Below are positions 17,442 through 25,947 of a stretch of 64,000 nucleotides of DNA, in pieces. The notes beneath the pieces are model-generated. The model ran no database searches. It saw only the letters and a program-made list of their open reading frames with translations, and was not told where the DNA came from. This DNA comes from Paenibacillaceae bacterium (GTDB lineage Bacteria; Bacillota; Bacilli; Paenibacillales; Paenibacillaceae). Each line of letters opens with the position of its first letter. Within the stretch, counting starts at the first letter, position 1. Made by a program: the position numbers and the translations under genes. The stretch is taken from NCBI GenBank assembly GCA_900766135.1, contig CAAFUF010000011.1:1-64000 (forward strand), written 5' to 3'.

Positions 17442-17491
17442 GAAAATGGTAAACATACAGATAATGATAATCCTGTAAGGGGGTGCGATAG

Positions 17492-17626
17492 ATGAAACCA
17501 ACTTTCAAACCGAATGTGAGCAAACGTAAAAAGGTTCACGGTTTCCGCAAAAGAATGAGCACGAAAAACGGCCGCAAGGTTCTCGCTGCTCGTCGTCTCA
17601 AAGGCAGAAAAGTACTGAGTGCGTAA
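17492..17626 (+). CDS. rpmH: 50S ribosomal protein L34
   Basis: A 44-residue, very basic protein starting MKPTFKPNVSKRKKVHGF and ending KGRKVLSA, the universal L34 sequence. The ATG is preceded by AAGGGGG at seven bases. It is the first rightward gene of the right arm and, with rnpA and yidC downstream, is the classic marker of the bacterial origin region. Confidence 0.98.
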   Translation: MKPTFKPNVSKRKKVHGFRKRMSTKNGRKVLAARRLKGRKVLSA

Positions 17627-17637
17627 AGCGTGCGTAA

Positions 17638-17662
17638 AGACCACCGCGGTGGTCTTTTTTTT
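17638..17662 (+). terminator. rpmH terminator
   Basis: AGACCACCGCGGTGGTCT is a perfect palindromic stem followed by eight Ts. Some read-through into rnpA is usual in this operon. Confidence 0.85.
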
Positions 17663-17739
17663 ATACACGGTCCCTGCGCGATAGGAACGGCGACGTTTGG
17701 TCTATAATAATATGGAAGTTCGAATCAAGGAGATAGCTC

Positions 17740-18090
17740 GTGCATAAACAACTACGTTTGAGAAACCGCGCCGATTTTAACCGCATTTACCGGTTCGGCA
17801 AATCCTTTGCGAATCGCCAGCTGGTGGTGTACTGGTCCAATAAACCCGATATCGAACGCTTTCGGCTGGGGGTTTCGGCCAGCAAAAAAATCGGAAACGC
17901 CGTCGTTCGCAACCGGATGCGGCGCATGTTGAAGGAGATCGTCCGGCTGCATGAGGCGGAAATCCGCGACCATGTCGACCTGATCCTGATCGTGCGGAAC
18001 GGGGCCGTCGGAATGGAATATAAGGACCTCGAAAAAAGCGTGCTCCACGTGCTTCGAAAAGCTTCGCTGCTGCGGGCTCTCGGGCGTTAG
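17740..18090 (+). CDS. rnpA: ribonuclease P protein component
   Basis: A 116-residue basic protein that binds RNase P RNA and helps mature tRNA 5' ends. The signature RLGVSASKKIGNAVVRNRMRRMLKE carries the conserved RNR motif. The start is GTG with AAGGAG seven bases upstream. The gene yidD, often between rnpA and yidC in other bacteria, is absent: only 75 bases separate the two. Confidence 0.97.
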   Translation: MHKQLRLRNRADFNRIYRFGKSFANRQLVVYWSNKPDIERFRLGVSASKKIGNAVVRNRMRRMLKEIVRLHEAEIRDHVDLILIVRNGAVGMEYKDLEKSVLHVLRKASLLRALGR

Positions 18091-18165
18091 GCAGGCTTGT
18101 TTCTTTGTCCCTTCAAATATGTTATGATTTACGTTGAATGGATAGGTTAAGAGAGGGGTTTTGAA

Positions 18166-19065
18166 GTGTCGCGATTGATGACTAACCGAAGAAGATGGCT
18201 TCTTCTCCTTCTGGCGGTCGTGATGGTAGCGGTTCTTGCCGGCTGCGCACCGCAGAATGCTCACCAGGCAACCACGACGGAAGATATGAGGGCAACTGGT
18301 TCGTGGTGGACCGCAAACGTGGTGTACTATTTCTCACTAGCGCTGGATGCGTTTGCAGATTGGTTTAACGGAGCCTATGGCGTAGCGATTTTAATTATGG
18401 TGCTGATCGTGCGGACGTTGATCCTGCCGTTGACCCTGAAGCAGGTGAAGAGCTCCAAGGCGATGCAGGCGATTCAGCCGCAGCTCCAGAAAATCCGCGA
18501 GCAGTTTAAGGATAATCCGGAGAAACAACAGCAGGAGACCATGAAGCTATTCCAGGAACACAAGGTCAATCCGATGGCGGGTTGCTTCCCGTTGATCATC
18601 CAGATGCCAGTGTTCATTGCGCTGTATAACTCAATTTATTACAACTCGGCGATCCGGGAGCATTCCTTCTTGTGGCTGCAGCTCGGGGAACCTGATAAAT
18701 TGTTCATCCTGCCGGCGGTCGCGGCATTGACGACGTTCATCCAAACGAAGATGATGTCGAACATGAACCCGCAAGGCATGCAAGGCCCAATGGCGTTTAT
18801 GATGTGGGTCTATCCGATTTTGATTTTTGTCATGGCGTACAATTTCGCCGCAGCGTTGCCGTTGTACTGGATTTTCAGTAACTTGTACACGATCGCGCAA
18901 AACTTCTTTATCTACCGCAAGAAAGACCCGGCTTTGGCTGCGGCTGCCGTTACGGCAAGCGGAGGCGGCGGTTCTTCTTCCGGTTCCGGGAAGAAGCGGG
19001 GCGGCTCCAATCTAAAAGCCGGTCATCCCGGTAAGGGTGCCAAGGAGGCCAAAAAATCGAAATGA
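18166..19065 (+). CDS. yidC: membrane protein insertase YidC/SpoIIIJ
   Basis: A 299-residue Oxa1/YidC insertase. A lipoprotein signal (RRRWLLLLLAVVMVAVLAGC) ends at the lipobox Cys. About five membrane segments follow, including IMVLIVRTLILPLTLKQVKSSKAMQ and MAGCFPLIIQMPVFIALYNS, and a lysine/glycine-rich tail. In Bacillus the orthologue SpoIIIJ is needed for late sporulation as well as membrane protein insertion. Start GTG at 18166. It overlaps khpB by four bases (ATGA), so the two are translationally coupled. Confidence 0.96.
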   Translation: MSRLMTNRRRWLLLLLAVVMVAVLAGCAPQNAHQATTTEDMRATGSWWTANVVYYFSLALDAFADWFNGAYGVAILIMVLIVRTLILPLTLKQVKSSKAMQAIQPQLQKIREQFKDNPEKQQQETMKLFQEHKVNPMAGCFPLIIQMPVFIALYNSIYYNSAIREHSFLWLQLGEPDKLFILPAVAALTTFIQTKMMSNMNPQGMQGPMAFMMWVYPILIFVMAYNFAAALPLYWIFSNLYTIAQNFFIYRKKDPALAAAAVTASGGGGSSSGSGKKRGGSNLKAGHPGKGAKEAKKSK

Positions 19066-19787
19066 ATAAAATCGTGACGTCGGGAAAAACCATTGAAGAT
19101 GCTGTTAGACAAGGATTGGCCAAGCTCGGCACCACCGAGGATAAAGTCGCCGTGAACGTGTTGGAGCAGCCGTCAAAAGGATTCCTGGGACTGATTGGGG
19201 TGAAGGAAGCGAAGGTAGAACTTACTTTGCTTGAACAACCGGCACCTGCATCCGTACCCACCCCGAATAGGACCGCTTCGGCGCCTCGTTCGTCTGCTTC
19301 CGTGATGGAAGAGGAGACCGCGGTCGGCGAGAAGGATCCCTATGCGGAGGCGGCGTCATTCATCCGGGAGGTCGGCGAGAACATGGGCTTGGACGTCAAG
19401 GTCGAAATCGTCCATGGCAAAGACCATACCGTGCTTAACATTTCGGGCCATGATTTGGGCTTAATGATCGGGCGGAGAGGGCAAACCCTCGACGCACTGC
19501 AATATTTGGCGAATATTATCGCTAACCGTTATTCCGACAGCTTTATCCGCATCGTGCTCGATGCCGAAAACTTCCGGGAACGCCGGAAGAAAACGCTGGA
19601 GGAGCTCGCCGTCAGATTGGCCGGACGAGTCGTTCGAACGCGTAAAGAGGTTACGCTCGAGCCGATGTCGCCGCAGGAGCGCAAAGTGATTCATTCCAAA
19701 CTTCAGGATCACCCGGAGGTCAAAACTTACAGTAAAGGCGAAGAGCCTAACCGGCGGGTCGTTATTACTCTGAAGCACAGCAAATGA
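19062..19787 (+). CDS. khpB: RNA-binding protein KhpB (Jag)
   Basis: A 241-residue protein with three modules: a Jag N-terminal domain (residues 1-55, ending GFLGLIGVKEAKVEL), a KH domain with DLGLMIGRRGQTLDALQYL around 130-150, and an R3H domain near the C-terminus (SPQERKVIHSKLQDHPEV). A serine/alanine/proline linker joins the first two. The family binds RNA with KhpA and affects cell shape and division in related Firmicutes. Confidence 0.95.
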   Translation: MNKIVTSGKTIEDAVRQGLAKLGTTEDKVAVNVLEQPSKGFLGLIGVKEAKVELTLLEQPAPASVPTPNRTASAPRSSASVMEEETAVGEKDPYAEAASFIREVGENMGLDVKVEIVHGKDHTVLNISGHDLGLMIGRRGQTLDALQYLANIIANRYSDSFIRIVLDAENFRERRKKTLEELAVRLAGRVVRTRKEVTLEPMSPQERKVIHSKLQDHPEVKTYSKGEEPNRRVVITLKHSK

Positions 19788-19792
19788 ATGAG

Positions 19793-19842
19793 ACGCAATG
19801 ACGTTTGCTCGGCGAAAGCTGGGAGGCGTTGTTGCGTTTTTT
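19793..19842 (+). terminator. khpB terminator
   Basis: ACGCAATGACG (19793-19803) pairs with CGTTGTTGCGT (19827-19837) with two mismatches and is followed by six Ts. The loop is long, so strength is uncertain. Confidence 0.55.
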
Positions 19843-19859
19843 AATTGGCTCATCCCACC

Positions 19860-20300
19860 CCATCCCTCCCTTACCGTAAGGGAGGGCGTCCGAGGGCCTG
19901 CTGCCCTCTGGGCTCCCGCAAACTGGAGGAACGTTGGAGGGAAAGAGGCGCTCCTGCTCGCTGTCCCCTTCGGGGATACGCTTTACCTTAGGTGAATGGA
20001 ACGCTTTTCTCCCCTTCGGGGTACGTCTTACTTGGGAGCACCCGGGATACCTGGTAAACCGGGTTGCTCACAACTGCTGCTGTCGATGCGCCTGAGGGTC
20101 TAGGGTGATCGGAGCCGGCTTCTCGCCCCTACGGGGCCCGCCTCTACTTTGGGGCTCCTGCTATTTGTGAGGGCGGATACTTCGAAGAAGCGTGGAGAGG
20201 CTGCGGCGGTTGGGGAGAGACAATGTGCAAGGAGGCGCTGTCTCCTACGGAGATGCGCTTACGCTCAGAGCAAGACGATGCATGCGGATGCTCTGATAGG
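19860..20300. repeat. hairpin-rich intergenic block between khpB and mnmE
   Basis: The 720-base gap holds no convincing gene but at least six short strong hairpins. An 11-bp stem lies at 19864-19886. Four related units each have a stem with a TTCGG or TACGG loop (19964-19976, 20011-20021, 20125-20137, 20241-20253), usually followed by TACGC or a variant and a T. Another stem lies at about 20036-20070. The units look like diverged copies of one element. From 20300 to the mnmE start I see nothing specific apart from the mnmE ribosome site. Confidence 0.6.
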
Positions 20301-20507
20301 GTGAGTGAATTGGGGGTGGAGAGGGGCGTATGAATCCGAAGAAGCGGAGCGTTCGCCTTTGTGAGCGGATTTCTACAACTTCTGAATCTAATCCAGTCCA
20401 AGAAATCCGCGAACAACAGCGATCGTAGGATCATACGACCAGCGGAGCTGCGAAATTCACGAATATTCTTCATCGAAATACAACAACCAACTAGCGAGGT
20501 GAAGCAA

Positions 20508-21887
20508 ATGCTTAGCGATACAATTGCAGCGATATCGACGGCGGTGGGCGAAAGCGGCATCGCCGTGATCCGCGTCAGCGGGCCGGAGGCGATCGCCGAG
20601 GTGGGGCGCTTATTCCGCGCCAAGACGGCGCTGCCGGAGGCGGAAAGCCATACGGTACATTATGGCTTCATCGTGGACCCGGCGACGGGCGACAAGCTCG
20701 AGGAGGTGCTCGTCAGCGTTTTTCGCGCGCCGCGCTCCTTCACCACGGAAGACGTGGTGGAGATTAGCACGCACGGCGGGATCATCTCCGTCAAACGCGT
20801 GATGGACCTGCTGCTCCAGCAGCGCGGCATTCGCCTCGCCGAGCCGGGCGAGTTCACGAAACGCGCGTTCCTGAACGGGCGGATCGACTTGTCGCAGGCG
20901 GAGGCGGTCATCGACCTGATCCGCTCCAAGTCGGATCGGGCGTTCTCCGTGGCGCTCAAGCAGGTCGAAGGCCAGCTGTCGCGCCAAATCGGCAAGCTGC
21001 GCCATACGCTGATTGAAACGCTGGCGCATATCGAAGTGAACATCGATTATCCCGAGCATGACGTGGAATCGATGACGATGGCGTTTATCAAGGAGAAATG
21101 CGCGGAGGTGTCGGAAGGCATCGACGCGCTACTGAAGACGGCGGATCAGGGCAAGATTTTGCGCGAGGGGATTACGACGGCGATCGTCGGCCGCCCAAAT
21201 GTCGGGAAATCCTCGCTGATGAATGCCCTGGCCCGCGAGAATAAAGCAATCGTCACCGATATCCCCGGCACGACGCGGGACGTGATCGAAGAATATGTGA
21301 CGATCAACAATATCCCGCTGAAGCTGCTCGACACGGCGGGGATCCGCGAGACGATGGACGTCGTCGAGCAGATCGGTGTGGAGCGGTCCAAGGCGGCGGT
21401 GAGCGAAGCGGACCTGATCCTGTTTGTGCTGAGCGGCGCCGAGGCGCTGCACGAGGATGAAATCGCCTTGATGGAGCAACTGAAAGGGAGATCCACGATT
21501 GTTCTATTAAATAAGATGGATTTACCGCAGCAGTTGGATCGGGAGGTGGTCCGGCGGTATTTTTCCGAGGAAGCGATCGTCGAAATGTCGGTCAAAACGG
21601 AGGAAGGGCTGGATCATCTGGAGGAGGCGATTGCCCGTCTGTTCTTTGGCGGGAAGCTGGAGTCGAATGACCTGACTTATGTCAGCAACGTGCGGCATAT
21701 CGCTTTGCTGAAGAAGGCTAAACAGTCATTGGCAGATGCCTACGAGGCGGCGGATAGCGGTATTCCAATCGATATTTTGCAAATTGACGTACGGTACGCT
21801 TGGGAGCAACTGGGCGAGGTGATCGGGGATTCGGCGCCGGATGCATTGATCGATCAGATTTTTTCGCAATTTTGCTTGGGGAAATAA
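20508..21887 (+). CDS. mnmE: tRNA modification GTPase MnmE
   Basis: A 459-residue GTPase that with MnmG installs the (carboxymethyl)aminomethyl group on wobble uridine 34. The N-terminal domain begins MLSDTIAAISTAVGESGIAV; the inserted Ras-like domain has GRPNVGKSS, DIPGTTRD, DTAG and NKMD; the protein ends FCLGK with the catalytic-type Cys of the family. The ATG at 20508 has AGGTG seven bases before it; a longer in-frame extension to 20361 lacks a ribosome site. Confidence 0.97.
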   Translation: MLSDTIAAISTAVGESGIAVIRVSGPEAIAEVGRLFRAKTALPEAESHTVHYGFIVDPATGDKLEEVLVSVFRAPRSFTTEDVVEISTHGGIISVKRVMDLLLQQRGIRLAEPGEFTKRAFLNGRIDLSQAEAVIDLIRSKSDRAFSVALKQVEGQLSRQIGKLRHTLIETLAHIEVNIDYPEHDVESMTMAFIKEKCAEVSEGIDALLKTADQGKILREGITTAIVGRPNVGKSSLMNALARENKAIVTDIPGTTRDVIEEYVTINNIPLKLLDTAGIRETMDVVEQIGVERSKAAVSEADLILFVLSGAEALHEDEIALMEQLKGRSTIVLLNKMDLPQQLDREVVRRYFSEEAIVEMSVKTEEGLDHLEEAIARLFFGGKLESNDLTYVSNVRHIALLKKAKQSLADAYEAADSGIPIDILQIDVRYAWEQLGEVIGDSAPDALIDQIFSQFCLGK

Positions 21888-21974
21888 GCGGTCCCTGGTA
21901 TCAGCGGCGCTTGTTCATGGTATGATGATACGGATAGAGTTTGAATGGTGTAGGGTAAAGGAGGTTGACGATAC

Positions 21975-23861
21975 ATGGGTTACGCTGCCGGAAACTATGA
22001 GGTGATCGTGGTTGGCGCGGGGCACGCGGGCTGTGAGGCCGCTTTGGCTGCAGCACGAATGGGCTGCCGTACGTTGATGGTTACGATCAATTTGGATATG
22101 GTTGCTTTTATGCCGTGCAATCCTTCGATCGGAGGTCCGGCAAAAGGCCACGTCGTGCGCGAGGTTGACGCCTTGGGCGGCGAAATGGGCCGCAATATCG
22201 ACAAAACGTTCATCCAAATGCGGATGCTTAATACCGGGAAAGGCCCGGCCGTTCATGCGCTGCGTGCGCAGGCGGATAAATTTTCGTATCAACATACGAT
22301 GAAGGAAACGATGGAGAAGGAGCCGAATCTGACGATGCTCCAAGGGATGGTTGAGGAGCTGATCGTTGAGGATGGTCAATGTGTTGGCGTGATTACGAAG
22401 ACCGGCGCGGAGTATCGGGCGAAAGCGGTTGTACTGACGACCGGTACGTATCTGCGCGGCAAAATCATCATGGGCGAGCTGATGTACGAGAGTGGCCCGA
22501 ACAACCAGCAGCCGTCGGTACGCCTGTCGCAAAACCTGAAGGAGCTGGGCTTTGAGCTCGTTCGCTTCAAGACGGGGACGCCGCCGCGGGTGCACAAGGA
22601 CTCGATTGATTTCTCGCAAACGGAAATTCAACCGGGGGATGAGAAGCCGAAGTTTTTTTCCTATGAGACTAAGGAATCGGACAATGAACAGCTGCCTTGC
22701 TGGTTGACTTATACTTCCGAAGAGACGCATCAGATCATTACGGACAACCTGCATCGGGCTCCGATGTTCTCCGGCGTGATTGAAGGCACGGGTCCCCGGT
22801 ACTGTCCGTCCATCGAGGACAAAATCGTGCGGTTTAGCGATAAACCGAAACATCAGATTTTCCTGGAGCCGGAAGGCAAAAATACGTCGGAATATTATGT
22901 GCAAGGTTTCTCCACCAGCATGCCGGAAGAGGTGCAGTTAAAAATGCTGCGTTCCGTACCGGGCCTGCAAAACGTGCAAATGATGCGGACCGGATATGCG
23001 ATCGAATACGACGCGGTTGTGCCGACCCAGCTGTGGCCTTCTCTGGAAACGAAGCGACTGCCTGGCCTGTTTACGGCGGGGCAAATTAACGGGACTTCCG
23101 GTTACGAGGAAGCGGCGGGACAAGGTATTATGGCCGGGATCAACGCTGCACGTAAGGTACAAGGCAAGGAGCCGGTTGTGCTTGATCGTTCACAAGGCTA
23201 CATCGGCGTATTGATCGACGATTTGGTGACCAAGGGGACCAACGAGCCGTACCGCTTGCTTACTTCACGTGCCGAATACCGGCTGCTGCTTCGCCATGAC
23301 AACGCGGATTTGCGTCTAACGCCGCTGGGCCATGAAATCGGGTTGATCTCGGAAGAGCGGTATGCGCGGTTTCTGGATAAGAAACAGAAGGTTGAGCAAG
23401 AGATTGAACGGTTAAAGTCGACGAAGGTTCGTCCTGCGGAGATCAATACGTTGTTGGAGTCGATCGGTTCGGCGCCGATTCAGGACGGAAGTAATCTGCT
23501 TACCATTTTGCGGCGTCCGGAAGTGACGTATGCGCATATTGCTTCGATATCTCCGTCCGAAATTGAGCTCGATGAAGAGATGCAGGAGCAAGTTGAGATC
23601 CAAATCAAGTATGCCGGTTATATCGAGAAACAGTTGATCCATGTTGAAAGATTACAGAAAATGGAAAAGAAGAAGATTCCCGAAACCATCAACTATGATG
23701 AGATTCAAGGTCTGGCCATCGAAGCGCGGCAAAAGCTGTCCAAAATCCGGCCGATCTCGATCGGGCAAGCTTCGCGGATTTCGGGGGTCACGCCGGCGGA
23801 CATCTCCATTTTGCTGGTGTATCTAGAGCATTATAATCGGGTCACGGCTGCAGGAGGGTAA
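21975..23861 (+). CDS. mnmG: tRNA uridine-5-carboxymethylaminomethyl modification enzyme MnmG
   Basis: A 628-residue FAD enzyme, partner of MnmE. The dinucleotide motif is VVGAGHAGCEAALAAARMG; PCNPSIGGPAKGHVVREVDALG and GLFTAGQINGTSGYEEAAGQG are family signatures. The C-terminal helical domain includes SIGQASRISGVTPADISILL. It starts 87 bases after mnmE with AAAGGAGG upstream, and rsmG follows within three bases, so mnmE-mnmG-rsmG form one operon. Confidence 0.98.
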   Translation: MGYAAGNYEVIVVGAGHAGCEAALAAARMGCRTLMVTINLDMVAFMPCNPSIGGPAKGHVVREVDALGGEMGRNIDKTFIQMRMLNTGKGPAVHALRAQADKFSYQHTMKETMEKEPNLTMLQGMVEELIVEDGQCVGVITKTGAEYRAKAVVLTTGTYLRGKIIMGELMYESGPNNQQPSVRLSQNLKELGFELVRFKTGTPPRVHKDSIDFSQTEIQPGDEKPKFFSYETKESDNEQLPCWLTYTSEETHQIITDNLHRAPMFSGVIEGTGPRYCPSIEDKIVRFSDKPKHQIFLEPEGKNTSEYYVQGFSTSMPEEVQLKMLRSVPGLQNVQMMRTGYAIEYDAVVPTQLWPSLETKRLPGLFTAGQINGTSGYEEAAGQGIMAGINAARKVQGKEPVVLDRSQGYIGVLIDDLVTKGTNEPYRLLTSRAEYRLLLRHDNADLRLTPLGHEIGLISEERYARFLDKKQKVEQEIERLKSTKVRPAEINTLLESIGSAPIQDGSNLLTILRRPEVTYAHIASISPSEIELDEEMQEQVEIQIKYAGYIEKQLIHVERLQKMEKKKIPETINYDEIQGLAIEARQKLSKIRPISIGQASRISGVTPADISILLVYLEHYNRVTAAGG

Positions 23862-23864
23862 CCA

Positions 23865-24587
23865 TTGGATTCGATACAAGCCCAGCTTTGCACTTTGCTC
23901 CAGGGTCATGGCATCGAGGTGTCGGAGGAGCAGCTGAAGCAATTTGAACGATATTATGAAGTGTTGGTGGAATGGAACGAAAAAATGAACCTGACCGGGA
24001 TTACCGAAAGGGAGCAGGTTTATATCAAGCATTTTTACGATTCGATCAGCTTGGCCTTCCATGTTTCGATGGGGGAGGTCGGCTCCATGGCGGATATCGG
24101 GTCCGGGGCGGGGTTTCCCGGCATTCCCTTAAAAATTTGTTATCCGCATTTGCAGCTAACGATCGTGGATTCCTTAAACAAACGGATCCAGTTTTTGCAG
24201 CATGTGGTCAATGAATTGGGCTTGTCGCAGGTACGTTTGCTGCATGGGCGTGCGGAGGACTTGGGGCGTCAGGAAGAACTTCGCGACGCTTTTGATCTGG
24301 TTACTGCCCGGGCAGTTGCCCGTATGGCGGTACTAAACGAGTTCTGTTTGCCATTCGCTAAACCAATGGGATTATTCGTGGCCATGAAGGGCAGTAATCC
24401 GGAGGATGAGGTGAAGGAGGCCGCTCGTAGTTTATCCGAACTTAGAGGCAAATGGATCGGCACACCTGAGTTTTCGCTTCCGCTAGACCATTCGGAACGT
24501 CATTTGGTGATTATCCAAAAAACGGCTCCAACCCCAAAGAAATATCCTAGAAAAGCGGGAACGCCGGCTAAAATGCCTTTGGTATAA
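23865..24587 (+). CDS. rsmG: 16S rRNA (guanine527-N7)-methyltransferase
   Basis: A 240-residue SAM-dependent methyltransferase. The SAM motif is ADIGSGAGFPGIPLKI, with TARAVARMAVLNEFCLPF downstream. The start is TTG with GGAGGG upstream, three bases after the mnmG stop. Ending lysine/proline-rich tail (PTPKKYPRKAGTPAK). Loss of this enzyme gives low-level streptomycin resistance in other bacteria. Confidence 0.96.
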   Translation: MDSIQAQLCTLLQGHGIEVSEEQLKQFERYYEVLVEWNEKMNLTGITEREQVYIKHFYDSISLAFHVSMGEVGSMADIGSGAGFPGIPLKICYPHLQLTIVDSLNKRIQFLQHVVNELGLSQVRLLHGRAEDLGRQEELRDAFDLVTARAVARMAVLNEFCLPFAKPMGLFVAMKGSNPEDEVKEAARSLSELRGKWIGTPEFSLPLDHSERHLVIIQKTAPTPKKYPRKAGTPAKMPLV

Positions 24588-24600
24588 GGATAGTTTCGCA

Positions 24601-24650
24601 CCCCCCTTAGCAAATTGTTCCACGTGAAACATGGCTAAGGGGGATTTTTT
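24601..24650 (+). terminator. rsmG terminator enclosing a parS site
   Basis: CCCCCTTAGC (24602-24611) pairs with GCTAAGGGGG (24634-24643) and is followed by six Ts. The loop consists almost wholly of the parS palindrome. Confidence 0.85.
24616..24631. other. parS: parS centromere site
   Basis: TGTTCCACGTGAAACA is the exact 16-bp consensus bound by Spo0J/ParB. It lies in the terminator loop after rsmG, about 1.3 kb before parA. Confidence 0.97.
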
Positions 24651-24845
24651 GTCTTTCTACAGGCAAATCTATCTTCTTTTCTATAACTTCTCTTAATTAG
24701 AGAATAGGATTATAGAGGAAAAAGTGGTAGAATAGATATATCGGGTTTTTGAACAATGCATTTCGTTTAGAGCAGTCTCATCCTGCGGGGATGATCCGTA
24801 AGGCTTGGCCTTATGTCACTATGAAACTAGGTGGTAATTGACGGA

Positions 24846-25670
24846 ATGAAAGAACAATTTTCTAAATTGTTTGGGTTAACCGAACGAAGCAGCGGAGATG
24901 AAGTAAGACAAATTCCGGTGGAGGAAATTGTCGGCAGTCCTTATCAGCCGCGGACGATCTTTGACGACGAGAAAATCGATGAGCTATGCCAAACGATTCG
25001 TACTCACGGCGTGATTCAACCGATTGTCGTTCGTTACCGGAATGAGAAATACGAGATTATTGCCGGGGAGCGTCGCTGGCGAGCCGTCAAAAAGCTGGGT
25101 CTGGAGACCATTCCTGCGATCTTGCGTGACTTTAACGATTCACAAGCAGCGTCTATTGCCTTGATCGAAAATCTTCAAAGAGAAGGGTTAACCTCGATTG
25201 AAGAGGCGTTGGCTTACCAGAACTTGATCGACTTGCATCAGTTAACACAGGAGAGCTTAGCTCAACGACTTGGAAAGAGCCAGTCGACGATCGCCAACAA
25301 AATCAGGCTCCTGCAGCTTCCGGAAGACGTAAAGACGGCGTTGATGGAACGGAAAATTACAGAGCGTCATGCGCGTGCTTTATTGTCATTGGACACGGAA
25401 GAGCTTCAGTTAAAGGTCTTGGGCGAAATCATCAGCAAAGAATTGAACGTAAAACAAACGGAAGCCCGTATTGCCTTCTACAAAGAAGTAGCCAAAAACA
25501 AGAAGTCCCCATCAAAACGAATCTCCTTTACGAAAGATGTCCGATTGGCTTTGAACACGATTCGCCAGTCAATCGACATGGTTACCGGTTCAGGATTGCA
25601 AATTAAAACGGAAGAAAAGGATCATGAAGATCATTATGAAATTGTAATTCAAATTCCGAAACGTTCATAA
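24846..25670 (+). CDS. noc: nucleoid occlusion protein Noc
   Basis: A 274-residue ParB-family protein that in Bacillus binds chromosomal NBS sites and blocks Z-ring assembly over the nucleoid. It starts MKEQFSKLFGL, the amphipathic membrane-targeting helix typical of Noc. The CTPase/ParB motif is YEIIAGERRWRA followed by IALIENLQREGLTSIEEALAY; the helix-turn-helix is ESLAQRLGKSQSTIANKIRLLQLP. I used the ATG at 24846 because AGGTGG precedes it and the helix begins there. Distinguished from ParB by this N-terminus and by its position upstream of parA. Confidence 0.95.
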   Translation: MKEQFSKLFGLTERSSGDEVRQIPVEEIVGSPYQPRTIFDDEKIDELCQTIRTHGVIQPIVVRYRNEKYEIIAGERRWRAVKKLGLETIPAILRDFNDSQAASIALIENLQREGLTSIEEALAYQNLIDLHQLTQESLAQRLGKSQSTIANKIRLLQLPEDVKTALMERKITERHARALLSLDTEELQLKVLGEIISKELNVKQTEARIAFYKEVAKNKKSPSKRISFTKDVRLALNTIRQSIDMVTGSGLQIKTEEKDHEDHYEIVIQIPKRS

Positions 25671-25678
25671 AATCACTC

Positions 25679-25717
25679 GCTGACCCTAACCGCGAGGTGC
25701 AGGTCAGCTTCTTTTTC
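25679..25717 (+). terminator. noc terminator
   Basis: GCTGACC (25679-25685) pairs with GGTCAGC (25702-25708) and is followed by a T-rich tract. Confidence 0.7.
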
Positions 25718-25753
25718 GGTCTTGGAGGAGTTGCTTGGACTTGAGGGGGAACT

Positions 25754-25771
25754 TTATCCACATGTGGATAA
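25754..25771. other. double DnaA box palindrome upstream of parA
   Basis: TTATCCACATGTGGATAA is an 18-bp perfect palindrome made of two consensus DnaA boxes head to head. It lies 177 bases before the parA start in a gap with no gene. DnaA binding there could couple segregation gene expression or titrate DnaA. Confidence 0.8.
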
Positions 25772-25947
25772 TCCGTTAGTAGGATACGCAAAAGGAGAGT
25801 TTTCTTTAGTACACGGCACGACCATGATCGATATCGACCGGCAGGTGTATTCACCACGCATTGCTTTAGGTCTTTTTGTAGCGGCAGCTTAGAATGCGTA
25901 CATGAGGACTACAAAGAGATTCTTCTATTATATTGAGGTGAACTGGA

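Noticed and set aside
18091..18165. yidD between rnpA and yidC
   Set aside because: The 75-base gap is too short to hold it.
24588..25947. Noc-binding sites around noc
   Set aside because: I looked for the ATTTCCCGGGAAAT-type motif and saw none.
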